Below, in pieces: positions 60,292-64,000 of a DNA stretch of 64,000 nucleotides (positions are counted from its first letter, which is position 1; each line of letters begins with the position of its first letter). Position numbers and translations under genes: made by a program. Below the pieces are notes generated by a model that was not told where the DNA came from, searched no databases, and was given only the letters and a program-made list of their open reading frames with translations. This DNA is from Micromonospora lupini str. Lupac 08 (lineage in GTDB: Bacteria; Actinomycetota; Actinomycetes; Mycobacteriales; Micromonosporaceae), in NCBI RefSeq assembly GCF_000297395.2, contig NZ_HF570108.1, forward strand, positions 6,411,953 to 6,475,952, given 5' to 3'.

Positions 60292-60635
60292 GCCACACGA
60301 CCACGCTCGACTGGACCGCTGTCTGCACCCTCGACCGGCTGGAGCCGAACCGGGGCGTCGCCGCCCTGGTCGACGGCGTGCAGGTCGCCCTCTTCCACAC
60401 CGTCGACGGGCTGTTCGCGATCGACAACCGCGACCCGGTCTCCGGGGCGTACGTGCTGTCGCGGGGCATCGTGGGCAGCCGCGGCGGCGTGCCGACTGTC
60501 GCCTCCCCGCTGCACAAGCAGGTGTACGACCTGCGCACCGGCGACTGCCTCGACCTGCCCGGGATGACCGTGGCACGGCACGACACGCGCTGCCACGACG
60601 GGATCGTCGAAGTGCGGTTGCGACGGGAGGGCTGA
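60288..60635 (+). CDS. nirD: Nitrite reductase (NADH), small subunit
   Basis: The 115-residue protein has a Rieske-like beta fold (VALFHTVDGLFAIDNRDPVSGAYVL, ASPLHKQVYDLRTGDCLD) but lacks the Rieske Cys/His pairs, as is normal for NirD. It associates with NirB. ATG 60288 overlaps the nirB stop, and its own stop overlaps the next start (TGATG). Confidence 0.95.
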   Translation: MSHTTTLDWTAVCTLDRLEPNRGVAALVDGVQVALFHTVDGLFAIDNRDPVSGAYVLSRGIVGSRGGVPTVASPLHKQVYDLRTGDCLDLPGMTVARHDTRCHDGIVEVRLRREG

Positions 60636-61723
60636 TGCGGGAAGAACTGGCCGGCTTCACCATCGGGGTGACCGCCGACCGGCGGCGCGACGAGTTGGCC
60701 GCGCTGCTCGAACGCCGGGGCGCACGCGTGGTGCTCGCCCCGGCGCTGCGGATCGTGCCGCTGTCCGACGACACGGAACTGCGCGAGGCGACCCGCGCCT
60801 GCCTGGACCAGCCACCGGACATCCTGATGGCCAACACAGGCATCGGGATGCGCGGGTGGCTGGAGGCGGCCGAGGGCTGGGGGCTGGCCGAACCACTGCG
60901 TTCGGTGCTCGCCAGCTCCTACGTCGTCGCCCGGGGCCCGAAGGCGCGCGGCGCGATCCGTGCGGCCGGGCTGCACGACCAGTGGTCACCGGCGTCGGAG
61001 AGCTGCGACGAGGTGGTCGATCACCTGCGTCGGCGCGGCGTGGCCGGGCAGGTGATCGCCATGCAGTTGCACGGTGAGCGGCAGCCGGAGTGCACGCTCG
61101 CGTTGGAGGCGGCCGGCGCCACGGTGATCGAGGTGCCGGTCTACCGCTGGGCGCCGCCGACCGACCCGGCGCCGCTGCACCGGCTGATCGACCTGATCGC
61201 CGGCCGGCTGGTGGACGCGGTCACGTTCACCTCGGCGCCGGCGGTCGAGGCGCTGCTGCGGGCCGCCGGGGACCGTACCGACGCGGTGGTGTCCGCGCTC
61301 CGCACCGACGTGCTGGCCAGTTGCGTCGGCGCGGTGACCGCCGAGCCGTTGCTGCGCCACGGGGTGCCGGTGAGCGCGCCCGGCCGGGCCCGGCTGGGCG
61401 CGTTGGTGCGGACCATCGTCGACGAGCTGCCCCGCCGTACCGTGACGTTCAAGGCCGCCGGGCACCTGCTCACCCTGCGCGGGCACGCGGCGGTGATCGA
61501 CGGCGAGCTACGCCCGCTCGCTCCCGCCCCGATGGCGGTGCTGCGGGCGCTGGCCCAGGCCCCCGGGCACGTGCTGTCGCGCACGGCGCTGCTGCGGACC
61601 CTCCCCCGGGGCGCCGACGAGCACGCGGTGGAGATGGCGGTGGCGCGCCTGCGGGCCGGCCTGCGCGCGCCGCGCGTGGTGCAGACCGTGGTCAAGCGCG
61701 GCTACCGGCTCCGGGTCGACTGA
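60635..61723 (+). CDS. nnaR: NnaR-like regulator: uroporphyrinogen-III synthase domain with winged helix
   Basis: The first 260 residues are a HemD-type uroporphyrinogen-III synthase domain (FTIGVTADRRRDELAALLERRGARVVLAP, FTSAPAVEALLRAA). The C-terminal 95 residues form an OmpR-type winged helix (PLAPAPMAVLRALAQAPGHVLSRTALLR, HAVEMAVARLRAGL, VVKRGYRLR). This pairing matches Streptomyces NnaR, a co-activator with GlnR of nitrate assimilation genes. Its place at the end of nasA-nasC-nirBD supports that role. Siroheme synthesis is a possible second role. It ends at a strong hairpin. Confidence 0.88.
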   Translation: MREELAGFTIGVTADRRRDELAALLERRGARVVLAPALRIVPLSDDTELREATRACLDQPPDILMANTGIGMRGWLEAAEGWGLAEPLRSVLASSYVVARGPKARGAIRAAGLHDQWSPASESCDEVVDHLRRRGVAGQVIAMQLHGERQPECTLALEAAGATVIEVPVYRWAPPTDPAPLHRLIDLIAGRLVDAVTFTSAPAVEALLRAAGDRTDAVVSALRTDVLASCVGAVTAEPLLRHGVPVSAPGRARLGALVRTIVDELPRRTVTFKAAGHLLTLRGHAAVIDGELRPLAPAPMAVLRALAQAPGHVLSRTALLRTLPRGADEHAVEMAVARLRAGLRAPRVVQTVVKRGYRLRVD

Positions 61724-61761
61724 CGCGTCGTGGCCGGCCCTGGCGTGCCGGCCACGACGCG
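61724..61761. terminator. Bidirectional terminator after nnaR and cvnD
   Basis: A perfect 15-bp stem (61724-61738 with 61747-61761) and an 8-nt loop lie between convergent genes. Confidence 0.88.
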
Positions 61762-61766
61762 GCGGC

Positions 61767-62390
61767 TCAGCCGACCGGCGTGGGGAAGCCCCGACCGTGC
61801 TCGGCCTGCAGCCGGAGCATGGCGTGCTCGACCACGGTCACCAGCACCTGCTTGACCGAGTCGCGGTGCCGGGCGTCGGTCATCACCAGCGGCACCTGCG
61901 GCGAGATGGCCAGCGCCTCGCGGACCTCCTCCAGCTCGTACTGGGGAGCGCCGTCGAACCGGTTCAGCGCCACCACGTACGGCAGGTTGCGGTTCTCGAA
62001 GTAGTCCAGCGGGGCGAACGCGTCGGTGATCCGGCGGGTGTCCACCAGGACCGCCGCGCCCACCGCACCTCGGATGATCTCGTCCCACATGAACCAGAAG
62101 CGGGTCTGACCCGGCGTACCGAACAGGTACAGGATCAGGTCCTGGGCCATGGTGATCCGGCCGAAGTCCATGGCGACGGTGGTGGTCTCCTTGCCCGGCA
62201 CCTTGGACGGGTCGTCGATGCCGACACCCGCGGCGGTCATCACCGCCTCGGTCGTCAGCGGCGTGATCTCGGAGATCGAGCCGACGAGGGTTGTCTTACC
62301 GACGCCGAAGCCGCCCGCGACAACGATCTTCGCGGAGACGATTCCCCGGCTCGGCCGCCCCCCAGCGGGGTCATAGCCTGCGAAGTCCAC
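61767..62390 (-). CDS. CvnD-type small GTPase
   Basis: The 207-residue protein has the conservon GTPase landmarks: KIVVAGGFGVGKTTLVGSISE (P-loop), TTTVAMDFGRI, LYLFGTPGQTRFWFMWDE (G3 region) and ALNRFDGA (G4). In Streptomyces, CvnD works with CvnA-C in a membrane-linked complex resembling eukaryotic G-protein signalling. The start overlaps the DUF742 gene by 20 nt. Confidence 0.93.
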   Translation of the reverse strand: MDFAGYDPAGGRPSRGIVSAKIVVAGGFGVGKTTLVGSISEITPLTTEAVMTAAGVGIDDPSKVPGKETTTVAMDFGRITMAQDLILYLFGTPGQTRFWFMWDEIIRGAVGAAVLVDTRRITDAFAPLDYFENRNLPYVVALNRFDGAPQYELEEVREALAISPQVPLVMTDARHRDSVKQVLVTVVEHAMLRLQAEHGRGFPTPVG

Positions 62391-62736
62391 TTAGCACCCT
62401 TCCAAGCAGTTCCATCCGCTCCTCGAACCCCTCGGCGGGAGCAGCAGTGTGTAACGTCAGCAGGCTCTCGGCCACCATGTCGGCGACCAGTACCCGGGCG
62501 ACGCCCAGCGGCATCCGGGTGTACGCGGCGATCTCCGCCAGCGACTGTGCACGGCCCTCGCAGACCGTGGCGATGCGGTGCTTGTCGTGCCCCGCGAAAC
62601 GGGACTCGGCAACCTGGGTGGGTGAGGCCGTGAGGACCGCCTCGAGGGCGATGTCCTGCCGGGGCTCGGTACGACCACGGGTGACCGCGTACGGGCGTAC
62701 CAGAGCGCCGCGCGGGTCAGCGCGCCGTTGGTCCAT
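62371..62736 (-). CDS. DUF742 (CvnC-type) protein, 121 aa
   Basis: The sequence has VRPYAVTRGRTEP at the start and a winged-helix-like HRIATVCEGRAQSLAEIAAYTRMPLGVARVLVADM, the DUF742 core. It ends LGRVLSGLRRL. CvnC proteins are the third member of conservons. It lies 91 nt beyond the roadblock gene and overlaps the GTPase. Confidence 0.93.
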   Translation of the reverse strand: MDQRRADPRGALVRPYAVTRGRTEPRQDIALEAVLTASPTQVAESRFAGHDKHRIATVCEGRAQSLAEIAAYTRMPLGVARVLVADMVAESLLTLHTAAPAEGFEERMELLGRVLSGLRRL

Positions 62737-62827
62737 CCCCGATCACCTCCTCGTCCCCAGCGGAGCCGGCCCACACCGCCTCCCATCCCTGTTCCGGCGC
62801 ACGGTCCGCGCGCCGGGTCTTCCGGCG

Positions 62828-63235
62828 CTACGAGCGCACCGCGTCCCTCGGCAGCGGCACCAGCGCAGCGCCGACCCGCTCCACCAGCAGTGCCATCTCG
62901 TAGCCCACCTGGCCCACGTCGCAGCTCCGCGCGGCCAGCACGGCCATCGACGAGCCGTCGCTGATCGACATGAGGAAGAGGTAACCGCTGTCCATCTCGA
63001 TGACGGTCTGCAACACCCCGCCCGCGCTGAACATCCGGGCCGCGCCCTCGGTCAGGCTCACCACGCCGGAGGTGATCGCGGCGAGCTGGTCCGCCCGGTC
63101 CCCCGGCAGGTCCCGGGAGGACGCGAGCAGCAGCCCGTCGGCGGACACCGCCACCACGTGGGCGATGCCCGCCACGCTGTCGGCGAAGTTGGTGAGCAGC
63201 CAACCCATGTCCTGCATGGCAGCTGGCCTGTTCAT
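62828..63235 (-). CDS. Roadblock/LC7 (CvnB-type) protein, 135 aa
   Basis: The protein shows the roadblock fold: LTNFADSVAGIAHVVAVSADGLLLASS, LAAITSGVVSLTEGA and YLFLMSISDGSSMAVLAARSCDVGQVGYEM. Roadblock proteins bind small GTPases, here probably CvnD. Its ATG overlaps the stop codon of the CvnA-like tail (ATGA). Confidence 0.94.
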   Translation of the reverse strand: MNRPAAMQDMGWLLTNFADSVAGIAHVVAVSADGLLLASSRDLPGDRADQLAAITSGVVSLTEGAARMFSAGGVLQTVIEMDSGYLFLMSISDGSSMAVLAARSCDVGQVGYEMALLVERVGAALVPLPRDAVRS

Positions 63236-63966
63236 CGGCTCTCCTTGGTCGAGGTGCTGTTCAGGTCCGTGCCGGCCGTCCGACCACGCTGGACGCCGCG
63301 GTGGTAGGCCGACAACAGGCCGCGTACTTCATCGGGGGTCCGCCGGCTGCGGTCCCGGCCACCCTTCGGTTCGATGCCACCCGGCACGAGCTGTGCCTGC
63401 GGCACCCGCTTGGGCAGACCCGAGCGGGTGGTGCCGGCGGCGGCCGGCTCGGCGGCCCGGCTGGCCAGCGACCAGCCCTCGTCGGCCGCCGTCCGCCAGG
63501 CGTCCGGGTCCGTGGCCGGCGGTGCCGTGCTCGCGGTGGCGGCCGGGGCGGGGGCCGCTGCCGGCGCCGTCCGGGCGGCCGGCGGCGGGGTGTACGACGG
63601 TGGTGGCTTCGGCGTCGAGGCACCGCGACCACCGGTGTTGGCGCCGGCGAATCCGTCCATGCTTCCCACGCTCTGCGCTCCGGTGCCCTCGGAACTGCCC
63701 GGGGTACGGGTGGGCAGTGGCGGCCGGGCCGGCGCGGTCGCCGGCGCGGACGCGGTGGCCGGTTGACCGCCGTTCGTCGCGCGCGAGCCGGCGTCGGCGG
63801 GTGCGGGCGGTGTGTCGAACTGCGGCCGGGTGAAGATCGCGGTGGCGTCGTCGCCGTGCGCTGACCGCTGCGCCGGCCGGTCGGGCCCGCCCGAGCGGGT
63901 GCCGTCCGGCGGCGTGGCGTGCGCAACCGAGCGCCAACCGCCGCCCCACCGCGGTCTGCTCGCGGT
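63232..63966 (-). pseudogene. C-terminal tail of a CvnA-type sensor kinase; kinase domain not seen
   Basis: The frame encodes a Pro/Ala/Thr-rich tail. It ends with TTRSGLPKRVPQAQLVPGG and RRTPDEVRGLLSAYHRGVQRGR, the recognisable end of conservon CvnA histidine kinases (nitrate/nitrite-sensing type). Coding-like sequence continues back to about 63960, but TAG at 63967-63969 closes the frame and no ATG or GTG occurs before GTG 63669. If GTG 63669 is the start, the product is a 145-residue tail protein. Otherwise this is a truncated kinase, or a frameshift separates it from a kinase beyond the window. Confidence 0.6.
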
Positions 63967-63967
63967 C

Positions 63968-63973
63968 TACGCT
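63968..63973 (+). promoter_or_regulatory. Possible -10 box of a divergent leaderless gene
   Basis: TACGCT lies 6 nt before GTG 63980, the spacing used by other leaderless genes in this window. Confidence 0.35.
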
Positions 63974-63979
63974 TGCCCG

Positions 63980-64000
63980 GTGACGGTGGAGCAGCAGGCA
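63980..64000 (+). CDS. Possible start of a divergent gene, cut by the window end
   Basis: GTG ACG GTG GAG CAG CAG GCA begins 6 nt after a -10-like box and is open to the window edge. Only seven codons are available, so no family can be named. If real, the conservon kinase cannot extend past this point. Confidence 0.3.

Noticed and set aside
57472..60843. A minus-strand open frame of 1123 codons opposite nirB
   Set aside because: Antisense shadow with low-complexity residues and no domain; nirB on the plus strand is fully convincing.

Overview
The window is high-GC actinomycete DNA, most likely from Micromonosporaceae (Micromonospora or a close relative). That is inferred from the very GC-rich codon third positions, WhiB and BldM regulators, DUF397/XRE and Cvn-type loci, and gene order. 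The middle of the window follows a conserved actinobacterial core: guaA, a ChoD-like oxidase, guaB3, guaB, a DUF5319 protein, bldM, whiD, groEL1/groES, tsaB-rimI-tsaD, tsaE, alr, nnrDE, glmS, glmM, rpsI, rplM. This is largely the order known from Mycobacterium tuberculosis (Rv3396c to Rv3443c) and the bldM/whiD region of Streptomyces. The sigD gene usually found near guaB and bldM is not present.

Layout. 1-2.0 kb: two related double-Nudix hydrolase genes, the first cut by the window start. 2.1-13.5 kb: a PspC protein, GMP synthase, an acetyltransferase, a ChoD-like GMC oxidase, an LCP cell-wall ligase, two tandem M1 metallopeptidase lipoproteins, GuaB3 and GuaB. 13.6-17.4 kb: a DUF5319 protein, divergent bldM and whiD, and a membrane-anchored sulfite-oxidase-fold enzyme. 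17.5-19.8 kb: groES-groEL1 behind two CIRCE elements that bracket the promoter. 19.9-28.8 kb: an XRE/DUF397 pair, a methyltransferase, a Cys-tRNA deacylase, a xylose-type ABC importer with its ROK regulator, and DUF1707 and DUF4142 proteins. 28.8-37.9 kb: the t6A genes tsaB, tsaD and tsaE, with rimI, ung, alr, an alpha/beta hydrolase, nnrDE and acpS. 38-43.3 kb: a type VII-like small protein with a DUF1023 hydrolase, glmS, and an MmpS-like membrane protein. 43.3-47.2 kb: a 1289-residue TPR membrane protein of clearly lower GC, the best candidate for foreign or undescribed content. 47.2-51 kb: an aminotransferase, glmM, rpsI and rplM.

51-61.7 kb is a nitrate assimilation island. It has narK on one strand and a translationally coupled operon on the other: nitrate reductase, FAD/BFD oxidoreductase, nirB, nirD and an NnaR-like HemD/winged-helix regulator. 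The operon is preceded by a sequence with exact GlnR-box spacing. A ribbon-helix-helix/MazF toxin-antitoxin pair and a methyltransferase lie between narK and the operon. 61.7-64 kb is a conservon-type operon (CvnD GTPase, DUF742, roadblock, and the proline-rich tail of a CvnA-type kinase). The tail frame closes before the window edge, and a divergent gene may begin at 63980, so the kinase may be missing or frameshifted.

A recurring pattern is a TAnnnT -10 box 6-8 nt before the start codon with no Shine-Dalgarno sequence. It is seen at guaA, DUF5319, ybaK, DUF1707, tsaB, alr, acpS, glmS and the aminotransferase, and points to leaderless mRNAs. Several intergenic palindromes and short repeats look like dispersed repeat families. 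I saw no tRNA, rRNA, CRISPR array or insertion sequence.
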